Source of the DNA: Clostridium sp. MSJ-8
GTDB lineage: Bacteria; Bacillota; Clostridia; Clostridiales; Clostridiaceae
Assembly (NCBI RefSeq): GCF_018918325.1
Contig: NZ_JAHLQH010000049.1
Coordinates: 124,001 to 188,000 of the forward strand
Direction: 5' to 3'
DNA length: 64,000 bases
The notes under the pieces are model-generated. The model saw nothing but the letters and a program-made list of their open reading frames with translations. It was not told the DNA's origin and ran no database searches. This document shows positions 28,330 through 37,267 of the stretch, one piece after another (position 1 is the stretch's first letter; each line of letters begins with the position of its first letter). The position numbers and the translations under genes are program-made.

Positions 28330-28532
28330 CTAAATCCTCCAATCTAATATTCTTATTTTTAGTATATTATATTCATTCTATCTTAAAAATTTAAGAAAAA
28401 ATTATTAAATTACAATTACTATGATAATGAATAGAAACTAAAATATCAATAAATATTATTATTAAAATGAATATTCAAATAATATATGGGTAAAATATAT
28501 ATAAAATAATTAGCGATATGGAGATGTTTAGT

Positions 28533-28784
28533 ATGAGTAAAACACCATTGAAGAAGATAATAAAATCTAAGCTAAAAAGCAATAGGGAGCTAACTCCTGA
28601 GGAGAAGTTAAGAGAGAATATGAAATATGAGATTGCAGAAGAATTAGGATTAAGTGATAAGGTTGATAAATATGGTTGGGGTGGACTTAGTGCTGAAGAA
28701 ACAGGTAGAATAGGTGGAATTATGACTAAGAGAAAAAAAGAACGTAATATACCTAGTAATAGAGAGATACTTAGTAGAAAATAA
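28533..28784 (+). CDS. Alpha/beta-type small acid-soluble spore protein
   Basis: This 83-aa protein fits the alpha/beta SASP family, which coats and protects DNA in the dormant spore. The conserved block MKYEIAEELGLSDKV...WGGLSAEETGRIGGIMTKR aligns with the two SASP signatures, including the EIA segment where the germination protease GPR cuts. The N-terminus (SKTPLKKIIKSKLKSNRELTPEEK) is more basic than in the major SASPs, suggesting a minor variant like SspF. The ATG at 28533 is preceded by GGAG at 28520-28523; the ATG at 28518 lacks a site. It is monocistronic; a forespore sigma-G promoter is expected but I could not identify one with confidence. Confidence 0.88.
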   Translation: MSKTPLKKIIKSKLKSNRELTPEEKLRENMKYEIAEELGLSDKVDKYGWGGLSAEETGRIGGIMTKRKKERNIPSNREILSRK

Positions 28785-28855
28785 ATTGACTATTTTCATG
28801 ATAGGCCTTAATATAATGTGTAGTAATTAAAAATGTACTAGTTGAGGTGTTATAC

Positions 28856-29599
28856 ATGAGTTATGGTGAATTTGCTAAGATATATGATGAACTTATATAT
28901 GAGGATATAGATTATGATAAGATAAAGGATAAAATTAATTCATTTATCACAGAATATAATATAGATAAAGAAGATTATTTAGATCTTGCTTGCGGAACTG
29001 GGAATGTTTCTATTAACATTGCACCAGAATTTAAAACAACTTATCTAGTAGATTTATCAGAAGAGATGCTAGATATAGCTTTTAATAAGTTTAAGAAAAA
29101 CAAAATAAGAGCGAAGATGATATGTCAAGAGATGAGTGAGCTTAGCCTTAATCATACATTTGATTTGATAACATGTGTATTAGATTCAACTAATTATATT
29201 CTTGAAGAGGAAGAGGTATTAGATTATTTTAAAAGTGTTAAGAATCACTTGAAGGATAATGGAATATTTGTATTTGACATTAATTCTTTCTATAAGATAA
29301 CTGAAGTTTTAGGCAATAATATATACACTTATAGTGAAGAGAAGATTTTTTATACTTGGGAGAATACATTAGATGAAGATAATATAGTGAATATGTTCTT
29401 GACTTTCTTTGTTAAACAAGGAGAATATTATGAGCGATTTGAAGAAGAACATTATGAGAGAGCTTATTCTGAAACTAAGATAGAAGAATTATTAGAAGAA
29501 GCAGAACTTAATGTATTACATAAGTATGATGGATATTCAGATGAAGAAGTTAATGACAAAAGTGAAAGAATATTATATGTAGTTAATAAGAAGAAATAA
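28856..29599 (+). CDS. Class I SAM-dependent methyltransferase
   Basis: This 247-aa cytoplasmic protein has motif [12 protein letters not shown] (about residues 42-52), the acidic end of strand 2 ([11 protein letters not shown]) and [14 protein letters not shown] as motif II/post-I, typical of small-molecule methyltransferases of the Methyltransf_25/11 group. The substrate is unknown. The start at ATG 28856 follows GAGGTG at a proper distance. The gene is 13 bp before hslO and the two are probably co-transcribed. Confidence 0.88.
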   Translation: MSYGEFAKIYDELIYEDIDYDKIKDKINSFITEYNIDKEDYLDLACGTGNVSINIAPEFKTTYLVDLSEEMLDIAFNKFKKNKIRAKMICQEMSELSLNHTFDLITCVLDSTNYILEEEEVLDYFKSVKNHLKDNGIFVFDINSFYKITEVLGNNIYTYSEEKIFYTWENTLDEDNIVNMFLTFFVKQGEYYERFEEEHYERAYSETKIEELLEEAELNVLHKYDGYSDEEVNDKSERILYVVNKKK

Positions 29600-29612
29600 G
29601 GAGAGGATATTT

Positions 29613-30500
29613 ATGGATAAGTTAATAAGAGGAACTGCCAAAAATGGAATGGTTAGAGTATTAGGAGCTATAACAACAGACACTGTTAATTATGGAGCTA
29701 GTGTTCATAATTGTACTCCAGTTGCTGCAGCAGCTTTTGGTAGAATGTTAACAGCAGGCGTACTATTAGGAAGTACTCTTAAGTCTGATAAAGAAGTAGT
29801 TACAACTAAAATAAATGGTGGAGGACCTATTAATGGTATAACTGTTACTGCATATAGTGATGGACATGTAAAAGGTTATGTAGGGAATCCATATGTGGAT
29901 CTACCACTTAATGATAAACATAAATTAGATGTAGGTGGTGCTGTAGGTGTAAATGGATTATTATATGTTATAAAGGATTTAGGAATGAAAGATCCATATG
30001 TAGGACAAGTGCCTATTCATTCTGGAGAAATTGCAGAAGATTTTTCATACTATTTTACAATATCAGAACAAACTCCATCAGCAGTATCATTAGGAGTATT
30101 AGTTGATAAAGACTTAAGTATAAAAGCAGCTGGTGGTTTTATAATTCAAATGATGCCAGATGCAGATCCATTGCTAGCAGATTTATTAACATATAGACTA
30201 GAAGAGATTCCTTCTATAACAACTATGATAAGTGAAGGTAAAACTATTGAAGAAATATTAGAATATGTATTTGAAGGAATGGATTTAAAATTATCAGATG
30301 AAGTTATAACTCCTTCATATTATTGTGATTGTACTAGAGAAAGAATAGAAAAGGCTCTTATAAGTATAGGTGAAAAAGATTTAAGAGAGATATATGATGA
30401 TGGAAAAGAAGAAGAGCTTGTATGTCACTTCTGTAATAAAAAGTATAAATTTACTCATGAACAAATAGGTGAGATATTAAAGAAAGCAACAGAAAAGTAA
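29613..30500 (+). CDS. hslO: Hsp33 redox-regulated chaperone
   Basis: This 295-aa cytosolic chaperone is activated when oxidants release zinc from its C-terminal switch. The four cysteines are Cys238 and Cys240 ([10 protein letters not shown]) and Cys271 and Cys274 (VCHFCNKKY), the CxC...CxxC layout of the family. The N-terminal core ([46 protein letters not shown]) is standard. AAGGAGAGG precedes the ATG. It follows the methyltransferase gene by 13 bp and ends in a strong terminator. Confidence 0.97.
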   Translation: MDKLIRGTAKNGMVRVLGAITTDTVNYGASVHNCTPVAAAAFGRMLTAGVLLGSTLKSDKEVVTTKINGGGPINGITVTAYSDGHVKGYVGNPYVDLPLNDKHKLDVGGAVGVNGLLYVIKDLGMKDPYVGQVPIHSGEIAEDFSYYFTISEQTPSAVSLGVLVDKDLSIKAAGGFIIQMMPDADPLLADLLTYRLEEIPSITTMISEGKTIEEILEYVFEGMDLKLSDEVITPSYYCDCTRERIEKALISIGEKDLREIYDDGKEEELVCHFCNKKYKFTHEQIGEILKKATEK

Positions 30501-30507
30501 ATATAAC

Positions 30508-30544
30508 AAAATCGTCAAGGCTTCATATTTGCCTTGACGATTTT
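30508..30544. terminator. Terminator after hslO, possibly bidirectional
   Basis: AAAATCGTCAAGGC (30508-30521) pairs perfectly with GCCTTGACGATTTT (30531-30544) around a 9-nt loop. The A- and T-tracts on both sides suit both hslO and the convergent gene at 30566. Confidence 0.92.
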
Positions 30545-30565
30545 ATTTTTATATTCAAATAGAGA

Positions 30566-30757
30566 TTACCATAAGGTGTAAATAGTTATAGCTAAGGTGC
30601 TGAAAATAACTACACTAGATGCTATAGATAACAAAGAAATTGTTTTTAGTTTTACTCTTTTCTGTTTGTATCCTATATATGCTGAACTAATTATGGTATA
30701 ACTCATCATCAATTCCATTATTATTATAAATATAACAAAATACTTTAAATAAAACAT
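30566..30757 (-). CDS. Small membrane protein, 63 aa, two helices
   Basis: This 63-residue protein has two hydrophobic segments (about 4-25 and 41-62) separated by a short basic loop (GYKQKRVKLKT), predicting a helical hairpin with a cytoplasmic loop. I do not recognise a family. The very good ribosome-binding site AAGGAGG, 9 nt before the ATG, supports translation. It is convergent with hslO and shares its terminator. Confidence 0.65.
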   Translation of the reverse strand: MFYLKYFVIFIIIMELMMSYTIISSAYIGYKQKRVKLKTISLLSIASSVVIFSTLAITIYTLW

Positions 30758-30878
30758 GCTAAAATACCTCCTTAATGTGATATTAAAATAGTATGTGTAG
30801 TATTGCTTTTGAAATTCGAATTATAGTTAGTATATAATTAATTTTATCAAATATAGAAAAAATAAACAAATAATATTT

Positions 30879-31577
30879 TTATCCTATTATATATATACTG
30901 CCACGGTCTATTAACTTGCCTTGAGATAAATATATGGGTTTAACATCATACTTATATAGAAAATCATATACTTCTCTACCGTAAGCATAATATTGTAGGT
31001 TACCAAAGAATGCCATAGTATTATTGTTTATAAGCCCACCAGTTCCACCAATGAATCCATAATTCATTGAAGGTAATATAATATCGCCAGGTGGTATAAG
31101 AAGCACATCAAAATTTTCTTTTTTTAGAGCATTAGCAATTCCTTTGTCGCTAGTAATTATCGCTTTTTGATTTACAATTAAGACAGAACACTTACTATAT
31201 CCTTGTTTGACATTTATTAGCGTCTTATTTTTTATGTTATCTAAAAGATTTTTATCTGTATATTTTAAATTATGAATAAAATAATTGTCTAGAACAATTC
31301 CGTTTAAAATAATATCTCCAGGATATGAATATTTTAAATCATCATTGGAAAAGATATATTTAATATTGAATTTATCAAGTGTATTGCAGAAATCTTTATC
31401 CATAGATTTGTGAATAATAATAGTATTTTTTGAGATGATATTCATTTGAATGTCTACATGTCCATTAATTGCATCATATACATTAGTGGTTTTAGGAACA
31501 ATTATTGGTGTTAAGCCTTGTTTTACTATGTTATCTATTTCTTCATTTGAACATCTATAATCTAAGAAACAATACAT
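30879..31577 (-). CDS. Probable GME-fold protein (DUF6873-like)
   Basis: This 232-aa soluble protein has features of the guanidino-group-modifying (dimethylarginine aminohydrolase-like) fold: AINGHVDIQMNII near 37-50, GYSKCSVLIVNQKAIITSDKGIANAL near 125-150, and GFIGGTGGLINNNTMAFFG near 178-196, with beta-alpha repeats. I link it to the clostridial family DUF6873 from memory. The conserved HxDIQ and SDKGI elements suggest a substrate pocket, but no reaction is known. A GGAGG-type site precedes the ATG. It is a single gene, divergent from ytxC. Confidence 0.65.
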   Translation of the reverse strand: MYCFLDYRCSNEEIDNIVKQGLTPIIVPKTTNVYDAINGHVDIQMNIISKNTIIIHKSMDKDFCNTLDKFNIKYIFSNDDLKYSYPGDIILNGIVLDNYFIHNLKYTDKNLLDNIKNKTLINVKQGYSKCSVLIVNQKAIITSDKGIANALKKENFDVLLIPPGDIILPSMNYGFIGGTGGLINNNTMAFFGNLQYYAYGREVYDFLYKYDVKPIYLSQGKLIDRGSIYIIG

Positions 31578-31786
31578 AATTTCCTCCTGTTAGATTTTGT
31601 TTTTTCTTATCTATAAAAATACTATCATTTTGTAATAAAATCAAATTTAAACATTGTGTTTATTTAGAACTAATGTATAGTAAGTGCCGTAATATAAAAT
31701 ATAAATAACTATCATTGAACTATTATAATATTTTGAATATAGAAAAAAATAAAGACCATACTATAATTAGAAGGGAGTGAGAACCC

Positions 31787-32689
31787 ATGCTTGTACTAAA
31801 AATAGTTTATAATAAAGAAATGGACTTTGCAAAAGAACTACAGGATATGAAAAATTCATTTGATAGTAAAAATATTTCTATTGGAATAGTAGAAATGGAA
31901 GAAGGTAGCTCTAGAATAGTAAAAATAATGTGTGATGATTCTACCTACAACTCAAATATATCAGAGAAGATATTATTATATGTTAGCAATATTTTATTTA
32001 ATGTTGTGGTAGTAGAGTATAGGAAGAAGGAACTATACGACTATATAACAGAAAATTATTTTTTCCTTAAACAAGAAGAAATATTAGATATAGAGCAAAA
32101 TATAATAGATGTATTAGAAACAAGAGAAAAGCCTAGTGAAGAAATATTTATTTATTGCTATAATATGATACATTCTATTATAGACAAGATAAAATCATGT
32201 GTGAGTGAGAATGACACAATAAATTTTAATGGATTTATTACCTTTAGAATGAGAGAATTGAGAGAAGATATAGAATCTATAGTTGACAAGATTATAGAGA
32301 AATATATAATAGATAAAGAATATGAGGAATTTATTAGGCTTCTTAAATATTTTGTAGATATTCAAGAATGTAAGATAGATGAAGTTAGAATTAAGATTAC
32401 TTCTTGTGGATTATATATTGTTGAAGATCAAGATGGTAATGATATGCTTAAGGTATATCTTAAAGAACTTGCAGATACAGAGCTTAATATTGTAGATGCC
32501 AATGTTGAGGATATACTTATAAGTGGACTTATAACTAGTGTACCGAAGAAGATTAAGATATATGGTTATGATAATTGTAATAATAAAGAATTTCTCAGGA
32601 CATTAGAGCAAGTATTTGAAGATAGAATTATATTTTGTGAGAATACAGATAAATATAAATTATCTAAAAATAAAGTGTTGACAGAGTAA
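31787..32689 (+). CDS. ytxC: Putative sporulation protein YtxC
   Basis: This 300-aa protein resembles the YtxC family, which is usually linked to sporulation and sits upstream of translation genes in Firmicutes. The most conserved stretch is FITFRMRELREDIESIVDK...EYEEFIRLLKYFV near 147-190, with a long helical middle region. The molecular function is unknown. AGAAGGGAGTGAG precedes the ATG. The -35 box of the infC promoter lies inside its last codons, so the two units are tightly packed but separately initiated. Confidence 0.82.
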   Translation: MLVLKIVYNKEMDFAKELQDMKNSFDSKNISIGIVEMEEGSSRIVKIMCDDSTYNSNISEKILLYVSNILFNVVVVEYRKKELYDYITENYFFLKQEEILDIEQNIIDVLETREKPSEEIFIYCYNMIHSIIDKIKSCVSENDTINFNGFITFRMRELREDIESIVDKIIEKYIIDKEYEEFIRLLKYFVDIQECKIDEVRIKITSCGLYIVEDQDGNDMLKVYLKELADTELNIVDANVEDILISGLITSVPKKIKIYGYDNCNNKEFLRTLEQVFEDRIIFCENTDKYKLSKNKVLTE

Positions 32690-32706
32690 TAAATAGATGA
32701 TACAAT
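32678..32706 (+). promoter_or_regulatory. Vegetative promoter of the infC-rpmI-rplT operon
   Basis: TTGACA (32678-32683), an exact 17-nt spacer and TACAAT (32701-32706) match the SigA consensus closely. The -35 box overlaps the last codons of ytxC. Confidence 0.85.
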
Positions 32707-32711
32707 AATTA

Positions 32712-32830
32712 ACGTTGAGAAGAAGAAACAAGCCGTTTCTCACCTTGCAGCACTTGTTTAGTAGCTAGCATGGTTAGCATTAAGTAGATTTACTATTTGA
32801 TAATAACAGACGGCATATGCCGTCTTTTTT
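32712..32830 (+). ncRNA. Ribosomal protein L20-type leader with terminator
   Basis: The leader lies between the infC promoter and infC. It contains a GAGAAGAAGAAAC...GTTTCTC stem, the GCAGCACTTG...TAGCTAGC region typical of Firmicute L20 leaders, and a terminator GACGGCATATGCCGTC plus T6 (32809-32830). In this class, excess L20 binds the leader and promotes termination before infC. Confidence 0.78.
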
Positions 32831-32877
32831 ATTATATATTATAGAATATTTGCTTTTTTATTTCGGAGGTGAAAACT

Positions 32878-33393
32878 ATCAATAATAAAAAATATATTGT
32901 TAATGAAGACATAAAAGAAAAAGAAGTAAGAGTAATTAATAATGATGGTGCTCAGTTAGGAATCATGAATATTAAGGATGCCCTTAGAAAAGCAGAAGAT
33001 GCAGACTTAGATTTAGTTATGATTTCGCCTAATGCAAAACCAGCAGTATGTAAGATCATGGATGTCGGTAAGTATATATATGAGCAATCAAAGAAAGAAA
33101 AAGAAGCTAAAAAGAATCAAAAAGTTATGAATATCAAGGAAATCAGAGTTAGTATTAACATTGAAGAACATGATATCGCAATTAAAGCTAAAAATGCTAA
33201 AAAGTTCTTAGAAGATGGGGATAAAGTTAAAATCACTGTCAGATTTAGAGGAAGAGAAATGGAACTTTCTCATATGGGATTAAAAATCTTAGATAACTTC
33301 GCTGAGAAGTTAGCAGAAGTTTCAACAGTTGAGAAACCTGCTAAAAAAGAAGGAAGAAGCATGACAATGGTTTTAGGCCCTAAGAAGGCTTAA
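32878..33393 (+). CDS. infC: Translation initiation factor IF-3, AUC start
   Basis: This factor of about 171 aa binds the 30S subunit, blocks early subunit joining and checks the start codon. The N-terminal domain begins [19 protein letters not shown] and the C-terminal domain carries [25 protein letters not shown]. The start is placed at ATC 32878: GGAGG (32865-32869) lies 8 nt upstream, and the family N-terminus fits. A GTG three codons earlier lies within the ribosome-binding site and cannot be used with it. IF-3 discriminates against such codons, so an AUU/AUC start gives autoregulation, as known for infC in other bacteria. First gene of infC-rpmI-rplT. Confidence 0.95.
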   Translation: MNNKKYIVNEDIKEKEVRVINNDGAQLGIMNIKDALRKAEDADLDLVMISPNAKPAVCKIMDVGKYIYEQSKKEKEAKKNQKVMNIKEIRVSINIEEHDIAIKAKNAKKFLEDGDKVKITVRFRGREMELSHMGLKILDNFAEKLAEVSTVEKPAKKEGRSMTMVLGPKKA

Positions 33394-33414
33394 ACTGAGA
33401 GGAGGAAACATAAA

Positions 33415-33612
33415 ATGCCAAAAATGAAAAGCCATAGAGGTGCAGCAAAGAGATTTAGAAAAACAGGAACTGGAAAGTTAAAGAGATCTAAAGCTTTCAC
33501 AAGTCATATCTTAACAAAGAAGAGCGCTAAGAGAAAGAGAAATCTTAGAAAAGCTGGATATGTATCAACTACTCAAGAAAAAGTAATGAAGAAATTATTA
33601 CCATACCTATAG
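33415..33612 (+). CDS. rpmI: 50S ribosomal protein L35 (bL35)
   Basis: This 65-aa, very basic protein starts [23 protein letters not shown], the exact family pattern, and ends in the usual LPYL. It is the middle gene of the infC-rpmI-rplT operon; GAGGAGG precedes the ATG and the gaps are 21 and 26 bp. Confidence 0.98.
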   Translation: MPKMKSHRGAAKRFRKTGTGKLKRSKAFTSHILTKKSAKRKRNLRKAGYVSTTQEKVMKKLLPYL

Positions 33613-33638
33613 GATATAGAACACAGGAGGTTTAAGAA

Positions 33639-33998
33639 ATGGCAAGAGTTAAGAGAGCTGTAAACGCTCGTAAGAATCATAAAAAAGTATTAAAGCTTGC
33701 AAAAGGATACTACGGTGGAAAGAGCAAGCTATTTAAGACTGCTAATGAATCAGTTATAAGAGGATTAAGAAATGCTTATGTAGGAAGAAGATTAAAGAAG
33801 AGAGACTACAGAAAGCTATGGATAGCAAGAATTAATGCTGCTGCAAGAATGAACGACATGTCTTATTCAAAATTCATGAACGGAATCAAAAAAGCAGGAA
33901 TTGATATAAACAGAAAGATGCTTTCTGAAATAGCTATCAATGATCCAAAAGCATTTGCAGAATTAGTAGCAGTTGCTAAGAAACAATTAGAAGCTTAA
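33639..33998 (+). CDS. rplT: 50S ribosomal protein L20 (bL20)
   Basis: This 119-aa basic protein begins [25 protein letters not shown], with [16 protein letters not shown] further in. It is an assembly protein of the large subunit and the expected repressor of its own operon through the leader at 32712-32830. CAGGAGG precedes the ATG. Last gene of the operon. Confidence 0.98.
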   Translation: MARVKRAVNARKNHKKVLKLAKGYYGGKSKLFKTANESVIRGLRNAYVGRRLKKRDYRKLWIARINAAARMNDMSYSKFMNGIKKAGIDINRKMLSEIAINDPKAFAELVAVAKKQLEA

Positions 33999-34010
33999 GA
34001 CAAATTATGG

Positions 34011-34040
34011 ATGCGGCAAAGTACTTGTCGCATTTTTTTT
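34011..34040 (+). terminator. Terminator of the infC-rpmI-rplT operon
   Basis: ATGCGGCAA pairs with TTGTCGCAT (one G-T wobble) around AGTAC, followed by T8. Confidence 0.93.
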
Positions 34041-34091
34041 ACTCTAATAGGAAGTTATATTTGCTACTATAATTGTGAGGTGGTTATATAT

Positions 34092-35441
34092 ATGGAAAAT
34101 ACTAAAAAAAAACATAGAAGATTTAATGAAGTTCAAATACTTGCTTTAGGATTTATAATAATAATATTAGTAGGAGCATTAATATTATCACTTCCTATAT
34201 CATCTAGAAGTGGTAAAAGTACTAATTTTTTAGATTCATTGTTTACTGCAACTTCTTCAGTTTGTGTAACAGGACTTATAACATTAGATACGGGAACATA
34301 TTGGAATACATTTGGTCAATCTGTTATATTGTTCTTAATTGAAATTGGCGGACTTGGATTTATGTCTCTTACAACATTTATATATATTATCATAGGTAAA
34401 AAAATTACTTTAAGAGATAGAATGATAGTACAAGAAGCTATTAATGTTTTTGATATACAAGGAATAGTAAGAATGGTTAAAGGTATACTATTATTTACTG
34501 TTATAGTGCAAGGAATAGGTGCAATAGCACTTGGTTTTATATTTATTCCTGATTATGGATTAAGTAAAGGAATATTTTATAGCATATTTCATTCTGTATC
34601 TGCTTTTTGTAATGCAGGATTTGATCTTATAGGTAATTTTAATAGTATTACAGGTTATAATACTAATACTTTATTTATACTTGTGATAAGCGCTCTTGTA
34701 ATAATAGGTGGATTAGGGTTTAGTACTATATCAAATATATATCAAACAAGAAATAGAAAAAGGTTATCAGTTAATACTAAATTGGTAATTACAACTACAA
34801 TTACCTTATTAGCTATAGGAACTATTGCATTTTTCTTTTTAGAATATAATAATCCAGAAACATTAGGCAATATGACTTTTAAGAATAAGTTATTAAATGC
34901 ATTCTTTTCGGCTGTTACTCCTAGAACCGCTGGATTCAATTCTATATCTACTGGAGGCATGACAGATTCTAGTAAGATATTAACTATAATGCTTATGTTT
35001 ATAGGAGGTTCACCAGGTTCAACAGCTGGTGGTATTAAAACAACTACTATAGGGCTTATTATACTTACTATAATTTGTGTTATAAAAGGAAGAGATGACA
35101 CAGAAGCTTTTGGACGAAGATTTAGCAAGGAAATAGTATATAAAGCATTCACTTTATTTGCAATTGCAATTGGAATAGTTTTTGTAGTTACGTTTATATT
35201 GGTAATTGCAGAACAAGGAGAAGATTATATTGATTTGTTGTATGAAGCTACTTCAGCATTTGGAACTGTTGGAATAACTACAGGAGTTACTCAGAGGTTA
35301 GATGTAATTGGTAAAATAGTAATAATCATATCTATGTATATAGGAAGAGTAGGACCTCTTACAATAATTTTTGCATTAACTAAGAAGAAAAAGAAAAAAA
35401 TAAGTTATAAGTATCCAGAAGGGAAATTATTAATTGGGTAG
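34092..35441 (+). CDS. Potassium uptake protein, TrkH/KtrB family
   Basis: This 449-aa channel-like membrane subunit has the fourfold helix-pore-helix design. Filter segments are visible near each P-loop: SVCVTGLITLDTG, SAFCNAGFDLIG, TPRTAGFNSIST and SAFGTVGITTGVT; GGSPGSTAGGIKTTT marks the gating loop after the third. The ATG at 34092 has GTGAGGTGG upstream; a longer reading from 34011 would start inside the terminator of the previous operon and is rejected. It is paired with the RCK subunit 12 bp downstream, the KtrAB arrangement, and so probably performs sodium-linked K+ uptake controlled by nucleotide or c-di-AMP. Confidence 0.94.
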   Translation: MENTKKKHRRFNEVQILALGFIIIILVGALILSLPISSRSGKSTNFLDSLFTATSSVCVTGLITLDTGTYWNTFGQSVILFLIEIGGLGFMSLTTFIYIIIGKKITLRDRMIVQEAINVFDIQGIVRMVKGILLFTVIVQGIGAIALGFIFIPDYGLSKGIFYSIFHSVSAFCNAGFDLIGNFNSITGYNTNTLFILVISALVIIGGLGFSTISNIYQTRNRKRLSVNTKLVITTTITLLAIGTIAFFFLEYNNPETLGNMTFKNKLLNAFFSAVTPRTAGFNSISTGGMTDSSKILTIMLMFIGGSPGSTAGGIKTTTIGLIILTIICVIKGRDDTEAFGRRFSKEIVYKAFTLFAIAIGIVFVVTFILVIAEQGEDYIDLLYEATSAFGTVGITTGVTQRLDVIGKIVIIISMYIGRVGPLTIIFALTKKKKKKISYKYPEGKLLIG

Positions 35442-35453
35442 AGGTGATAGAAA

Positions 35454-36125
35454 ATGACTAAGAAACAATTTGCAGTAATAGGATTGGGGAGATTTGGTAG
35501 GTCTCTTGCTAAGACATTATACGAATTAGGGCATGATGTGTTAGTTATAGATAAAGATGAAGATATAGTAGAAGAAATGGTTGAATTAGCTACAAAAGCT
35601 ATATGTATGGATGTTACAGATAAAGACCAATTATTATCATTAGGACTTAGAAATTTTGATATAGTCATAGTAAGTATAGGAGATGATCTAGAATCAAATG
35701 TGCTTATAACTCTGAATTTAAAAGAAATAGGAGTTAAAAATATAATATGTAAAGCTAAAAATGAAATGTGCGAAAAAGTTTTAATGAAGATAGGTGCAGA
35801 TAAAGTAGTATTACCAGAGAAAGATATGGGAATAAGAATGGCATATAATCTTGTATCTTCAAGTGTATTAGATTATATTCAATTATCAGATGAATACGGG
35901 GTAATGGAAATAGGAATAGCTAAGAGCTGGGAAAACAAAACACTTATTGACTTGGAACTTCGTAAAAAATATGATATTAATGTTGTTGCTATAAAATCCA
36001 ATAATTCAATAAATGTTAATCCTAATGCTGAAGATATAATAAAAGCAAATGACATATTAGTAGTTATAGGAAGTCGAAAGAGTTTAAATAAACTAGAAAA
36101 TATCTCAGTTAATAAGAAGATATGA
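35454..36125 (+). CDS. TrkA/KtrA-type potassium uptake regulatory subunit
   Basis: This 223-aa cytoplasmic protein has an RCK-N Rossmann domain (FAVIGLGRFGRSLAKTLYELGHDVLVID, residues 5-32) and a C-terminal RCK-C domain (about 135-218). The pair forms an octameric ring that gates the adjacent TrkH/KtrB channel; the N-domain binds ATP/ADP or NAD(H), and the C-domain binds c-di-AMP in many Firmicutes. GAGGTGATAG precedes the ATG. Its stop is 10 bp before the next gene, so the operon includes the RNA methyltransferase. Confidence 0.94.
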   Translation: MTKKQFAVIGLGRFGRSLAKTLYELGHDVLVIDKDEDIVEEMVELATKAICMDVTDKDQLLSLGLRNFDIVIVSIGDDLESNVLITLNLKEIGVKNIICKAKNEMCEKVLMKIGADKVVLPEKDMGIRMAYNLVSSSVLDYIQLSDEYGVMEIGIAKSWENKTLIDLELRKKYDINVVAIKSNNSINVNPNAEDIIKANDILVVIGSRKSLNKLENISVNKKI

Positions 36126-36135
36126 GGTGAAACAT

Positions 36136-36927
36136 TTGATAAAAATAGAAAGTAAAGAAAACAATCTATTTAAAGAAACTAAGAAATTAAAAGATAGACG
36201 TGGAAGAAATAAAAATAAAAAATATTTAATAGAAGGCTTTAGGATAGTGCAAGAAGCATTTAAAGCAGGAATTAATGTTGATAGAGTTTTTGTTTCATGT
36301 TCTTCTGAAGATAAGATTGAAGAATACCTAGGTGAATACATTAATGATACAAAAATATATATACTAAAAGATGAATTGCTAAATGAATTATGTCAGACTG
36401 AGAACCCTCAAGGGATAGTTGCAGTATTAGATATAGGCAATTCTATAGTTAATAAAGAAGGATCGTTTTATTTATTATGTGATAAAGTTCAAGACCCTGG
36501 AAACTTAGGTACTATAATTCGTACAGCTCATGCTGCAGGAGTTGATGGAATAATACTTACTAAAGGAACAGTAGATGTATATAATCCTAAGGTTATAAGA
36601 GCTACAATGGGATCGATATTCTATATTCCTATAATATTAGATGATGAAGAATATTCTCAAACAAAGGAATTAATAGATCAAGGTTTTTCTATGTTAGCTA
36701 CATCATTACAAGGAGAAAAGAATTTCTTTGAAGAAGATTTAACTGGTAAAATAATTATATCTATGGGCAATGAAGGTAATGGTGTTAGTGAGGAAATATA
36801 TAATTTAAGTGATAAAAAAGTGAAAATCCCTATGCCAGGTGGAGCTGAATCATTAAATGTGTCTGTTGCAACAGCAATAATATTATATGAAAAAGTAAGA
36901 CAAAAAACAGTTGAATTTATTAGATAA
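36136..36927 (+). CDS. TrmH/SpoU-family RNA 2'-O-methyltransferase
   Basis: This 263-aa protein has an N-terminal L7Ae/L30e-like substrate-binding domain and a C-terminal SPOUT knot. The three SpoU motifs are present: DPGNLGTIIRTAHAAGVDGII (about 118-138), IISMGNEGNGVSEEI (about 210-224) and IPMPGGAESLNVSVATAIILYE (about 232-253). It is probably a 23S rRNA ribose methyltransferase, but the exact site is not predictable. The start is TTG 36136 because GAGGTGA (36124-36130) is placed for it; the GTG at 36127 lies within that site. It often precedes pheST in clostridia, as here. Confidence 0.92.
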   Translation: MIKIESKENNLFKETKKLKDRRGRNKNKKYLIEGFRIVQEAFKAGINVDRVFVSCSSEDKIEEYLGEYINDTKIYILKDELLNELCQTENPQGIVAVLDIGNSIVNKEGSFYLLCDKVQDPGNLGTIIRTAHAAGVDGIILTKGTVDVYNPKVIRATMGSIFYIPIILDDEEYSQTKELIDQGFSMLATSLQGEKNFFEEDLTGKIIISMGNEGNGVSEEIYNLSDKKVKIPMPGGAESLNVSVATAIILYEKVRQKTVEFIR

Positions 36928-36939
36928 TATGGTTATAAT
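36911..36939 (+). promoter_or_regulatory. Promoter of the pheST T-box leader
   Basis: TTGAAT (36911-36916), 17 nt and TATAAT (36934-36939). The -35 box overlaps the last codons of the methyltransferase gene. Confidence 0.75.
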
Positions 36940-36949
36940 AATTAAGTAT

Positions 36950-37205
36950 ATGAAAGAAATGTAGATGAAGAGAGTAGATGTTTCGAGACATATAGGGAGA
37001 GAAGGTCATAGACTGTAAGCCTTCTTATGGCAAGTAGCATTGAAGTTCACTTCGTAGTTCTAGCTGTGAACATTTTAGTAGTAGCTAGCGGTTTAAACCG
37101 TTATATTTTATTTGAGAGAACATTCTATAATGAATGTTAATTAGGGTGGTAACGCGGATATTTTCGTCCCTTTGTTCGTTTTGAACATAGGGGCGTTTTA
37201 TTTTG
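36950..37205 (+). ncRNA. T-box leader (phenylalanine) upstream of pheST
   Basis: The T-box AGGGTGGTAACGCGG is at 37143-37157, followed by a terminator with stem CGTCCC...GGGGCG, extended by TTTGTTC/GAACATA, and a T-run ending near 37205. The specifier in Stem I is TTC (Phe) at 37046-37048, in the same GAAG-xxx-ACTT context as the valine leader. Uncharged tRNA-Phe should favour the antiterminator. Confidence 0.92.
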
Positions 37206-37267
37206 TACTATAAAGGAAATTATATAATTAATAATACCATCTACATAAGAAAGGAGATAATTAAATA

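Noticed and set aside
28330-28517. Lysine riboswitch upstream of dapA
   Set aside because: The gap is too short for an L-box and shows none of its conserved helices or a terminator.
32869-32877. GTG start for infC
   Set aside because: The GTG is part of the GGAGGTG ribosome-binding site; the spacing fits ATC 32878 instead.
34011-34091. N-terminal extension of the TrkH/KtrB protein
   Set aside because: The extra 27 codons come from the rplT terminator hairpin; a proper site precedes ATG 34092.
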